This document shows, one piece after another, positions 4,255 through 11,350 of a DNA stretch of 11,545 bases; within the stretch, counting starts at the first letter, position 1; each line of letters starts with the position of its first letter. The position numbers were made by a program, and so were the translations under genes. This stretch comes from an uncultured Saprospiraceae bacterium (GTDB lineage: Bacteria; Bacteroidota; Bacteroidia; Chitinophagales; Saprospiraceae): positions 1 through 11,545 of the forward strand of contig CALCSX010000174.1 in assembly GCA_937894165.1 (NCBI GenBank). The letters are read 5' to 3'. Under the pieces are notes generated by a model that did no database searches, was not told where the DNA came from, and worked only from the letters and a program-made list of their open reading frames with translations.

Positions 4255-6603
4255 TTATTTTATCAACAAGCTACTCGCATTTTCAGGAATATCTATCAAT
4301 ACCACTTCCTCTGCCACCACAAAAGGAATAGCCACCCCATCAACAAGCACTTGCCCGACTTCTTCCCTCCAGCCAAATATCTTTATCTTAAATGTTCTCA
4401 AAGTAGATATCCATTCACCCTCCCTGCTTATTTGCATTGATAAACCACCCTCTTCGCTTGCAAATGTCATAAATCGATATCGCTTAAAATCCTTGTCCTG
4501 ATATCCATAGCCCTCACCCGCATCCAGGTATAAATAAGACTGCTTTTCCTCTCCACTCACATACAATTGCAATTCCATCTCCTCTAACCTCAACTCCGAA
4601 CTGAATTGCATGACTGGTCCAATTGGTATTACCGCCCCCGCTCTAATGTAAAAAGGAATTTCATCCGCCCCTGCTTTAGAGAAAACAATCCGCCCACCAC
4701 TAATCCTTTCATTGCTTTCAAATCTATACCAATCCCCTTCCGGCAAGTAAGTCCATCTGCCCTTAGACTTGGCACTTACTATCGGAGAAACCAGAATATT
4801 CCTTCCAAACATGAATTCATCCATCCTGTCCAGCGTCCTCACATCCTCAGGAAAGGCTACCCTCAGAGGTAATATCATCGGCATTCGTTGATTCACATAC
4901 TGTTCGAAGCTGGTATAAATAAAAGGTAAGAGTCTGTATCTCAACTCGATAGCCATGCGTGCTAGGTTGGTATAAGGCTTCCCAAAACTCCAAGGCTCTT
5001 GATCGCCGGAATCTTTAGAGGAATGTGTCCTGAAAAATGGATGAAAAACCGCCAATTGCAGCCATCGCACATACAATTCTCCATCAGGTTCGCCAATAAA
5101 ACCTCCGATATCAGAGCCAGCAAAGCTAAAGCCCGAGACGGACAAATTCTGAACCTGCCAATTCGCAATTTTCAAATGTTCCCAAGTCGCTACATTATCT
5201 CCGGTCCACACACATGCATAACGCTGACCTCCACTAAAGGTGGATCGGGTAATTACAAAAGGACGTTTATGATCATTAAATTTCTTGATACCTTCATAAG
5301 TTGCTCTGGACATTTGCATGCCATAGACGTTGTGTGCCTTGGCATGATTGGTATGATGGTAATCGTAATCATGCAGGACATCCTCGGGAAAGGTTCTTTG
5401 CGTCTGCACTTCTTTGACAGGATCATAGAGGGCAGGTTCATTCATATCGTTCCAAACACCGGCAACATTTAAATCACCTATAAATTCCTCAAAGAGATTG
5501 CTCCACCAATCCCTGGCTTTGGGCAAGGTAAAATCAGGGAAATTACAAGGGCCGGGCCAGACCATTCCCTTAAAGTCCTTACCTGATGGTGTTTTGCAAT
5601 ACAAATCATTGTCTTTACCATCCTTCCAAATAGCATAATTCTTATCGATTTTCAAACCCGGATCAATCATCACTACTGTTTTAAAGCCTTGTATGTTCAA
5701 CTTTTGAATCATCTTTTTGGGATGCGGAAAATGTTTATCATCCCAGGTGAAGCATCTGAAGCCATCCATATAATCTATGTCGAGATAAAGGGCATCGCAA
5801 GGAATTTTAAGTTTTCGCAGCTTTTTGGCTATCTTTTTGACCTTCTTTTCGGGGTAATAGGACCATTTGCACTGATGATAGCCCAGCGCCCAAAGTGGCG
5901 GCAGTTCCGGTGTGCCGGTGAGTGACAAATAATGTTGTATTATCTCAGTAGGTGTCTTGCCTTCAAAGAAATAAAAGGTCATATTCTCTCCATAACTTCC
6001 AAATCCTGCATTCTCGGGAGTAAAATCAAAAACTGTTCTGTAACTAGAATTCAGAAATAAGCCATAGCAGCCTCCCTCATGTTGCCCTATGAAAAATGGT
6101 ATATTTTTGTACAAAGGATCCGCTGCATAACTGTAGGCAAAAGTATCAGTCCCCCAGTTTTGAAATGATTTGCCGCGCAAATTGGGTTCAACCGGCTTGT
6201 CTCCGAGGCCATAAAAACTTTCATCCATCTCCATTTTCATTGGAAAGAAATAATATTCTCCGTGATCTGACTCTTTTTTTATTGGTGAGTCTAAAGACAG
6301 TAGATTTTGAAAAGAGGCGTTAAGAAATCGAAGAGAATGGGTTTTTGGATCGATGAGAAGTTTTAAATTTTGCGATTCAAAACTAAGATATTCATTTCCC
6401 TGGGTAAATTGGACATTTACTTTTTCGTCTACGAATTCAGGATCTCGGGCGTAGGAAAATAAAGAGTCATAAATGCCATCCGGGGTGAAGCGAACTCTGG
6501 TAATATTGTGATTGATTTTCTCGATTTTGATTTCGGAGAAATCATTCCTCATTATGTATAGGAGTGATTCCTGCGCATTAAAATGAAAACCATATTCTGC
6601 CAT
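4255..6603 (-). CDS. GH31 family alpha-glucosidase
   Basis: 782-aa protein that hydrolyses terminal alpha-linked glucose from oligosaccharides or alpha-glucans. An N-terminal beta-sandwich at about 1-225 contains the YGLGDKP motif. The TIM barrel (about 226-570) carries YHQCKWSY (242-249), LDIDYMDG and WNDMNEP (384-390, nucleophile Asp386). The WTGDN motif holds the acid/base Asp469. A C-terminal beta region of DUF5110 type follows. The spacing of the catalytic residues and the overall length fit complete GH31 enzymes. There is no signal peptide or lipobox, so it should be cytoplasmic. The start ATG at 6603 lies downstream of a good promoter candidate (6632-6665). It is divergent from the CBM48 gene and near glgB and a GH57 enzyme, which points to degradation of internal glycogen or imported maltodextrins. 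Exact linkage specificity cannot be read from sequence, and alpha-xylosidase activity is a less likely alternative. Confidence 0.93.
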   Translation of the reverse strand: MAEYGFHFNAQESLLYIMRNDFSEIKIEKINHNITRVRFTPDGIYDSLFSYARDPEFVDEKVNVQFTQGNEYLSFESQNLKLLIDPKTHSLRFLNASFQNLLSLDSPIKKESDHGEYYFFPMKMEMDESFYGLGDKPVEPNLRGKSFQNWGTDTFAYSYAADPLYKNIPFFIGQHEGGCYGLFLNSSYRTVFDFTPENAGFGSYGENMTFYFFEGKTPTEIIQHYLSLTGTPELPPLWALGYHQCKWSYYPEKKVKKIAKKLRKLKIPCDALYLDIDYMDGFRCFTWDDKHFPHPKKMIQKLNIQGFKTVVMIDPGLKIDKNYAIWKDGKDNDLYCKTPSGKDFKGMVWPGPCNFPDFTLPKARDWWSNLFEEFIGDLNVAGVWNDMNEPALYDPVKEVQTQRTFPEDVLHDYDYHHTNHAKAHNVYGMQMSRATYEGIKKFNDHKRPFVITRSTFSGGQRYACVWTGDNVATWEHLKIANWQVQNLSVSGFSFAGSDIGGFIGEPDGELYVRWLQLAVFHPFFRTHSSKDSGDQEPWSFGKPYTNLARMAIELRYRLLPFIYTSFEQYVNQRMPMILPLRVAFPEDVRTLDRMDEFMFGRNILVSPIVSAKSKGRWTYLPEGDWYRFESNERISGGRIVFSKAGADEIPFYIRAGAVIPIGPVMQFSSELRLEEMELQLYVSGEEKQSYLYLDAGEGYGYQDKDFKRYRFMTFASEEGGLSMQISREGEWISTLRTFKIKIFGWREEVGQVLVDGVAIPFVVAEEVVLIDIPENASSLLIK

Positions 6604-6631
6604 GATGAGGTGTTTTTCTGTAAATTTTATT

Positions 6632-6665
6632 CAAATTATATAAAATATAGCTTCACTGTACCAAA
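6632..6665 (-). promoter_or_regulatory. candidate promoter of the GH31 gene
   Basis: On the minus strand, TTTG (6662-6665) is followed after 21 bases by TATAATTTG (6632-6640). This is close to the Bacteroidota pattern of TTTG about 20 bases before TAnnTTTG, with one extra base inside the -7 box. The start codon at 6603 is 28 bases further on. Confidence 0.5.
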
Positions 6666-6710
6666 AAATTAAAAATAATTAATAAAAAATCCGGAATTGC
6701 GCCGCTGCAA

Positions 6711-6746
6711 AATTTCCACCAATTATTTTATGGAAAGGTGGAAATT
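6711..6746. promoter_or_regulatory. 10-bp inverted repeat, possible operator or hairpin
   Basis: AATTTCCACC (6711-6720) and GGTGGAAATT (6737-6746) are perfect complements separated by 16 bases. Inside, TTCCA (6714-6718) can pair instead with TGGAA (6731-6735). It lies upstream of both divergent promoter candidates, which suits an operator, but no regulator is encoded in the window. It could also be an unrelated hairpin. Confidence 0.55.
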
Positions 6747-6865
6747 CCCAAAATTATATTGATTGTTATAAGAAATTCAAAAAGTATTGATTTAGAAAGA
6801 TTTGTGAATTACAAATAATATTAGTATAATTGATTATCAATGTTTTATAATTGGGAAGGAATTAG

Positions 6866-6873
6866 TAACTTTG
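6866..6873 (+). promoter_or_regulatory. -7 box of the CBM48 gene
   Basis: TAACTTTG matches TAnnTTTG exactly, 23 bases before the ATG. The 8-mer and its distance to the start codon are the same as at 907-914. TTG at 6851-6853 is too close to be a typical -33 element. Confidence 0.65.
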
Positions 6874-6896
6874 TCGCATAATTAAACAAAAAAACA

Positions 6897-7208
6897 ATGG
6901 ACAAGAAATTCTTGAAAAATAAGCCTGTTTGTAAAACAACATTTGTACTTTCCTCAGAAGTGGCAGGAAAAGCTGAAAAAGTGATCATTTTAGGAGACTT
7001 TAACAACTGGAATCTTGAAGATGGTATTATAATGAAAAAGTTGGCTAATGGCAATTTCAAAGCGGTAGTTGACTTAGATTCAGAGAACAGATATGAGTTT
7101 AAGTATTTCTTGGATAACTCTCAGTGGTTGAATGCGCCGGATGCTGATGGTACAGTGGCCAATCAATTCGGTGGAGAAAATTCTATTGTTGATACAAGAA
7201 GCAATTAA
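6897..7208 (+). CDS. stand-alone CBM48 / isoamylase early-set glycogen-binding protein
   Basis: 103-aa protein made of one CBM48 (AMPK-beta/isoamylase N-terminal type) beta-sandwich and nothing else. Key features are the GDFNNW motif (33-38), a YEFKYFLDN strand (66-74), Trp77, and the FGGENSIV ending typical of this fold; aromatic residues such as Trp38 and Trp77 are expected to contact alpha-glucan. There is no signal peptide, so the protein should be cytoplasmic. The ATG at 6897 follows an A-rich leader without a Shine-Dalgarno sequence, normal for Bacteroidota. It has its own promoter and a strong terminator, so it is expressed as a single gene, which suits a small abundant accessory protein. 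A role in docking enzymes to glycogen is inference; it has no catalytic domain. Confidence 0.9.
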   Translation: MDKKFLKNKPVCKTTFVLSSEVAGKAEKVIILGDFNNWNLEDGIIMKKLANGNFKAVVDLDSENRYEFKYFLDNSQWLNAPDADGTVANQFGGENSIVDTRSN

Positions 7209-7265
7209 TTTTAAAATACAGTAAGCTTTTTAAGCTGATTATATTTGATTGAGTGAAATTTTTAG

Positions 7266-7294
7266 AAAGTCGGGTTGGTTTCCGACTTTTTTTT
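7266..7294 (+). terminator. intrinsic terminator of the CBM48 gene
   Basis: AAAGTCGG (7266-7273) and CCGACTTT (7282-7289) form a perfect 8-bp stem with an 8-base loop. The T run is eight long (7287-7294, overlapping the stem end). It lies 58 bases after the stop codon at 7208 and is the clearest intrinsic terminator in the window. Confidence 0.9.
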
Positions 7295-7426
7295 GGCTAA
7301 ATTTTTTCGAAAGTATTGCAAATTAGTAATGTGGCTGTAGAGGGCGACTCTTTCATGGAAATTTAAGATTTTAGCTTGGTATTTGATCTTACAATCAAAT
7401 TATTTTATGGAATTATTGACGAAAAA

Positions 7427-7471
7427 GCCCCGAATGGGGCGAAATATCAAAGCTCGGGGTGTAGCCCCGAG
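7427..7471. repeat. paired GC-rich hairpins
   Basis: GCCCC-GAAT-GGGGC (7427-7440) is followed, after a linker GAAATATCAAAG, by CTCGGGG-TGTAG-CCCCGAG (7453-7471). Both stems are perfect. The arrangement of two GC hairpins joined by GAAATATCAAAG resembles repeats I recall from other Bacteroidota intergenic regions, without being able to check. Confidence 0.8.
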
Positions 7472-7490
7472 AAATTGTATTAGATTATTT

Positions 7491-7540
7491 GGTTTTGGCG
7501 GGATTTTTGCCCGAAGGAAGCAAAAATCGTGACAAAACCG
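7491..7540 (-). repeat. 50-bp dispersed element, minus copy
   Basis: Inverted relative to 3911-3960, with 44 of 50 positions matching and six transitions. It can form the same ATTTTTGC/GCAAAAAT hairpin. Here it sits directly inside the hairpin block upstream of glgB rather than alone. Confidence 0.85.
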
Positions 7541-7558
7541 GACGAAATTGAAGATTCT

Positions 7559-7695
7559 TTCGTTCGAAAATAAGTATGGAAAAAACCGGAACCCGCATCA
7601 GGGATAGTAGCGGGCACGAGTGAGGAACGAACGAAGTAAAGCGAATAGCCCGGCGACACATAAATACGGAATGTTAATGGAGTAGATATGTGTCG
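7559..7695. other. nested stem-loop block, possible structured RNA or repeat
   Basis: TTCGTTCG (7559-7566) can pair with CGAACGAA (7628-7635), enclosing a second stem CCCGC (7592-7596) / GCGGG (7610-7614) around CATCAGGGATAGTA. A third stem, CGACACATA (7654-7662) / TATGTGTCG (7687-7695), follows after AGCGAATAGCCCGG. The nested order of perfect stems suggests a folded RNA or a composite palindromic repeat rather than coding sequence. Which strand would be transcribed is unknown. The phrase around CCCGCATCAGGGATAGTAGC reminds me of widespread Bacteroidota intergenic repeats. Confidence 0.5.
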
Positions 7696-7799
7696 GATGC
7701 CCCAATAAATTGACATTATATACTTAGGAGCATTTTTTTATGGATAATTAACATTTCATATCCCCCTTTTTGTTACATTTATTAAAATTAAAAGGAAAT

Positions 7800-9716
7800 A
7801 TGAATGTATCCGAAGTAATAGCTATGAGTTTTTTCTCAGACTTTGATATTGAGCTTTTTAAGGCAGGCAAGCATTTTAAGTTGTACGAAAAATTCGGCGC
7901 GCATCTCTGTGATCATGATGGTAAGGAAGGTTGTTATTTTTCTGTGTGGGCACCCAATGCCAATCACGTTTCTGTAATCGGATCATTTAATGAATGGAAA
8001 AACGGGCAGCATACTCTGCTCCCTCGCTGGGACAAGTCAGGGATCTGGGAGGGTTTTATTCCAGATGTTAAAAAAGGGGAATCCTACAAGTTTCATATTG
8101 TCAATAAATTCAATGGGATAAAATTAGACAAAGCTGATCCCTATGCTTTCTACTCGGAACAGCCGCCCTCTACTGCCTCTCGCGTCTGGAAAACAAAAAC
8201 AACCTACAAATGGTCGGACAAAAATTGGATGGCAAGCCGCGCTGCAGCCCACAACTGGCAAAGCCCGGTTTCTGTGTATGAAGTCCACCTGGGTTCGTGG
8301 ATGAAACCTACCAGAGAGGAGGAAGTATGGTATAGCTACGAGGAATTGATCGATAAATTGGTTCCTTATGTGAAGAAAATGGGTTTTACCCATATCGAAA
8401 TGATGCCGGTAATGGAACATCCTTATTTTCCCTCCTGGGGATATCAAATAACTGGATATTTTGCCGCTACTTCCCGCTATGGAGATCCTGATGGCTTAAA
8501 AAAACTGATCAACGCCTTTCACAAAGCAGGAATTGGTGTAATTTTGGATTGGGTGCCTTCGCATTTTCCTTCCGATGGGCATGGATTGAATTATTTCGAC
8601 GGCACACATTTGTATGAGCATGCTGACCCACAGAAGGGCTATCATCCGGACTGGAAAACCATGATTTTCGACTATGGAAGGCCGGAAGTGAAGGCTTTTC
8701 TGATTTCCAATGCACTATTTTGGCTGGAGGAATACCATGCGGATGGCTTGCGGGTAGATGCGGTGGCATCGATGGTATATTTGGATTATTCAAGAGATGA
8801 GGGTTTTTGGACACCGAATAAATACGGTGGGCGGGAATATCTGGAGGCGATCGAATTTGTAAAGGAATGCAATGATGCAATAAAGAAATTTTATCCTGAA
8901 ACCTTAATTATAGCAGAAGAGTCAACAGCTTTCCCTAAGGTGACGGGGAAGGTCAATGAAGGTTCTTTAGGCTACGATCAGAAGTGGATGATGGGTTGGA
9001 TGCATGATACATTGGAGTATTTTCAGGCAGACCCGCTGTTCAGAAAATTCAGCCATAATAAGATCACTTTCTCCATGGTCTATGCCAATTCTGAACATTA
9101 TATGCTGCCACTTTCGCACGATGAGGTGGTTCACGGCAAGAAATCTCTATTGAATAAGATGCCGGGCAATCAGGAGGAGAAATTTGCTAATTTGAGACTT
9201 CTATTTGGATATATGTACAGTCATCCAGGTTCTAAATTGGTGTTTATGGGAGGCGAAATAGGTCAGTATATCGAGTGGGCATTTAAACAGGATTTGGATT
9301 GGAAATTATTAGAATTTCCGCTTCATCAGGGAATCCAAAATACAGTTATTGCCCTTAACAAATTGTACAGAAAAGAAAAAGCCCTGTATGAATATCAATA
9401 CCACCCGGATGGTTTCGAATGGCTCGTGGCCGATGATGGAAATAATTCCGTCCTAGCGTACAGGAGGATGGCGGAAGATCCTACGGACTATTTGATCACT
9501 GTTATAAACTTCACGCCGGTGTACAGAGAATCATACAAAGTATCTTTCAAAGCAGATGCAAAGAAATTCAAAATTGTTTTCAACTCAAACGATGCAGAAT
9601 TTGGAGGCTCGGCTGATGCGCACCCTGCTTCAATCAAAGTGGGTGAAGAAAATGGGAACAAATACATTGATTTTAAACTTCCACCCTTGGGAATGGTTGT
9701 AATTAAACCTTTCTGA
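7800..9716 (+). CDS. glgB: 1,4-alpha-glucan branching enzyme (GH13)
   Basis: Makes alpha-1,6 branches in glycogen by cutting an alpha-1,4 chain and transferring it. From the ATG at 7800 the protein has 638 aa, normal for Bacteroidota GlgB. A CBM48 domain at about 20-115 (FSVWAPNANHVSVIGSFNEW) precedes the GH13 barrel. The barrel shows DWVPSHF (region I), GLRVDAVASM with nucleophile Asp320 (II), IAEEST with the acid/base Glu at about 373 (III), and LPLSHDEVVHGK with His440-Asp441 (IV). A C-terminal beta domain follows from about residue 530. An upstream TTG at 7770 is in frame, but the peptide it would add does not look like the family N-terminus, whereas MNVSEVIAMSFFSDFD does; ATG 7824 is a shorter alternative. 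The GH57 gene follows after 62 bases and is probably co-transcribed. Confidence 0.96.
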   Translation: MNVSEVIAMSFFSDFDIELFKAGKHFKLYEKFGAHLCDHDGKEGCYFSVWAPNANHVSVIGSFNEWKNGQHTLLPRWDKSGIWEGFIPDVKKGESYKFHIVNKFNGIKLDKADPYAFYSEQPPSTASRVWKTKTTYKWSDKNWMASRAAAHNWQSPVSVYEVHLGSWMKPTREEEVWYSYEELIDKLVPYVKKMGFTHIEMMPVMEHPYFPSWGYQITGYFAATSRYGDPDGLKKLINAFHKAGIGVILDWVPSHFPSDGHGLNYFDGTHLYEHADPQKGYHPDWKTMIFDYGRPEVKAFLISNALFWLEEYHADGLRVDAVASMVYLDYSRDEGFWTPNKYGGREYLEAIEFVKECNDAIKKFYPETLIIAEESTAFPKVTGKVNEGSLGYDQKWMMGWMHDTLEYFQADPLFRKFSHNKITFSMVYANSEHYMLPLSHDEVVHGKKSLLNKMPGNQEEKFANLRLLFGYMYSHPGSKLVFMGGEIGQYIEWAFKQDLDWKLLEFPLHQGIQNTVIALNKLYRKEKALYEYQYHPDGFEWLVADDGNNSVLAYRRMAEDPTDYLITVINFTPVYRESYKVSFKADAKKFKIVFNSNDAEFGGSADAHPASIKVGEENGNKYIDFKLPPLGMVVIKPF

Positions 9717-9778
9717 CAGATTCACTTATCAAAAGAATCTAGCAATCGACATTACTTACCTTAGAATTAAAATTTATA

Positions 9779-11350
9779 ATGAAATATATCTGTATTCACG
9801 GACACTTCTACCAACCCCCTCGCGAAAACGCCTGGCTGGAATATATCCAAAAACAGGAATCAGCAGCACCATTTCACGATTGGAATGAGCGTATCAACTT
9901 TGAATGTTATGCACCTAACAGAGCAGCGAGATTATTGGATGCTGAGGGGAAATTAATTGATATCATAAATAATTATGAATACATTTCCTTCAATTTTGGC
10001 TCTACGCTGCTGTCCTGGATGGAAAAATATGATGCTTTGACCTACGAATTTCTTCAGAAAGCCGATAAAGATTCTGCAGCGCGACTCGAAGGTCATGGCA
10101 ATGCAATGGCGCAGGTTTACAATCATATGATTATGCCACTGGCAAGTAAAAGAGATAAAGAAACGCAAATTAAATGGGGGATAAGAGATTTCGAATATCG
10201 TTTCGGAAGAAGGCCGGAGGGAATGTGGTTGGCTGAGACGGCGGTGGATAGCGAAACTTTGGAATTGATGGTTGACAATGGAATTACTTTCGTGGTTTTA
10301 GCCCCACGTCAGTTTAAAAGCTACGTGAATGAAAGTGGAGAAGAAGTGAAAAGTGAGGGAGTAGATTGTAGTAAATCCTATAAAGTTGTACTTTCGACAG
10401 GTAAAGAAATGACTATATTTTTCTATGACGGTCCATTATCGCAGGCTATAGCGTTTGAAGGTTTATTGAATGACGGAGTTCATTTTGCCCGGAAGTTGAT
10501 GGCTGCTGCTAATGGGATGTCGGAATTCAGTCTGGTCAATATTGCGACAGATGGGGAGACATATGGTCATCATCATCGATATGGCGAAATGGCCTTAGCC
10601 TCTTGTATTCATCAAATCAATCAGCAAGAGGAATTTCAACTGGTCAACTATGCTTGGTACGCTGCCAAATTTAAACCGGAAGCGGAGGTTAAAATTATCG
10701 AAGGCTCGAGTTGGTCTTGCGCGCATGGTATCGAGCGTTGGCGATCAGATTGTGGCTGCAATACGGGAGGCAATGCAAGCTGGCATCAAAAGTGGAGAGC
10801 TCCATTGCGGGAGGCTTTGGATTGGTTAAGTGCACAAGTTGAGCCATTGTACCGGGAAAGTATCTCGAAGTTAGTCAAACAACCGAAAGATGCCAGAAAC
10901 GCTTATATCGATATCATTTTGGAGAGAAATGACAAAACGCGGCATGCTTTTATTGATAAATGGGTTCTGCCCAATGGTGTTGATACAGAGAAAGAGACTA
11001 AGGTTTTGCGATTATTTGAATTGCAGCGAAATCTGATGCTGATGTACACGTCCTGCGGGTGGTTTTTTGACGAGGTTTCGGGTATAGAGACCAATCAGAT
11101 TTTGCAATATGCAGCCAGGGCTATCGCCTATACGAAAACATTATTTGGAAAAGATTTGGAAAAGGAATTTGTAGCTAAGTTAGAGATGATCCCTTCTAAT
11201 GATTCGAAATATAAAAATGCCGCCAACAGTTATAGGGCAATGGTGCGTCCCGGCATCATTACTTTGGAGCGGGTGGCTATGCATGTGGCTGCGGAAATCA
11301 TTTTTGAGGATTCTGGCACGCACTGCCTTGATATCTTTCTCGGTGCGTGA
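9779..11350 (+). CDS. GH57 / DUF3536 glucan-active enzyme, 3' end lost
   Basis: The frame encodes 523 aa. GH57 motifs are clear: HGHFYQPP near the N-terminus (7-14), EGHGNAMAQVYNHMIMPL, GMWLAETAVD with the likely nucleophile Glu153, and ATDGETYGHHH with the likely acid/base Asp258. The later residues match the DUF3536 extension usual in this subfamily, whose members are, as I recall, about 800 aa. Family-like sequence (RPGIITLERVAMHVAAEIIFED) stops at about 11311; the last 12 or so residues and the stop are read through the antisense of a phosphomutase gene. The protein is therefore truncated by roughly a third at a sequence junction. GH57 enzymes include alpha-amylases, glucanotransferases and branching enzymes, and the activity of DUF3536 members is not established to my knowledge. 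The position after glgB supports a role on glycogen. There is no signal peptide. Confidence 0.85.
   Translation: MKYICIHGHFYQPPRENAWLEYIQKQESAAPFHDWNERINFECYAPNRAARLLDAEGKLIDIINNYEYISFNFGSTLLSWMEKYDALTYEFLQKADKDSAARLEGHGNAMAQVYNHMIMPLASKRDKETQIKWGIRDFEYRFGRRPEGMWLAETAVDSETLELMVDNGITFVVLAPRQFKSYVNESGEEVKSEGVDCSKSYKVVLSTGKEMTIFFYDGPLSQAIAFEGLLNDGVHFARKLMAAANGMSEFSLVNIATDGETYGHHHRYGEMALASCIHQINQQEEFQLVNYAWYAAKFKPEAEVKIIEGSSWSCAHGIERWRSDCGCNTGGNASWHQKWRAPLREALDWLSAQVEPLYRESISKLVKQPKDARNAYIDIILERNDKTRHAFIDKWVLPNGVDTEKETKVLRLFELQRNLMLMYTSCGWFFDEVSGIETNQILQYAARAIAYTKTLFGKDLEKEFVAKLEMIPSNDSKYKNAANSYRAMVRPGIITLERVAMHVAAEIIFEDSGTHCLDIFLGA

Larger units (their letters stand above)
6604..6896. promoter_or_regulatory. 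divergent regulatory region between the GH31 and CBM48 genes
   Basis: 293 AT-rich bases between two start codons that face away from each other. It holds a promoter candidate for each side and, roughly in the middle, a 10-bp perfect inverted repeat. This is the natural place for shared control of the two glucan genes. Confidence 0.6.
7209..7799. other. hairpin-rich spacer between the CBM48 gene and glgB
   Basis: 591 bases without a supportable gene. It starts with the terminator of the CBM48 gene (7266-7294). About 130 AT-rich bases follow, including a 7-bp hairpin ATTTGAT/ATCAAAT at 7381-7400. A dense structured block spans 7427-7695, and an AT-rich leader precedes glgB. A weak -7 match, TACATTTA (7774-7781), lies only 18 bases before the glgB ATG. 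A minus-strand open frame across 7480-7716 is best explained as chance translation of the repeat block. Confidence 0.75.

Noticed and set aside
4606..6323. Several + strand open frames opposite the GH31 gene
   Set aside because: They are antisense to a complete GH31 frame with all catalytic motifs and have no domain features of their own.
7480..7716. 78-codon minus-strand open frame as a gene
   Set aside because: It runs across the hairpin block and the dispersed 50-bp element; no domain or start signal is seen, and the reading follows from the repeat sequence.
7709..7727. Sigma70-like TTGACA before glgB
   Set aside because: TTGACA is followed almost at once by TATACT without the needed spacing, and this phylum uses a different consensus.
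7770..7799. Upstream TTG start for glgB
   Set aside because: The ten extra residues do not resemble GlgB N-termini, and an ATG in frame at 7800 gives the expected start.
9717..9778. Terminator or separate promoter between glgB and the GH57 gene
   Set aside because: AGATTC/GAATCT (9718-9740) is a weak 6-bp stem without a T run, and TACCTTAG (9757-9764) is one base off the -7 consensus with no -33 partner; co-transcription is simpler.
11294..11350. A naturally short GH57 protein with a real stop at 11350
   Set aside because: The last codons lie on the antisense of a recognisable phosphomutase sequence, and the DUF3536 part is cut short, so the stop is a by-product of the junction.
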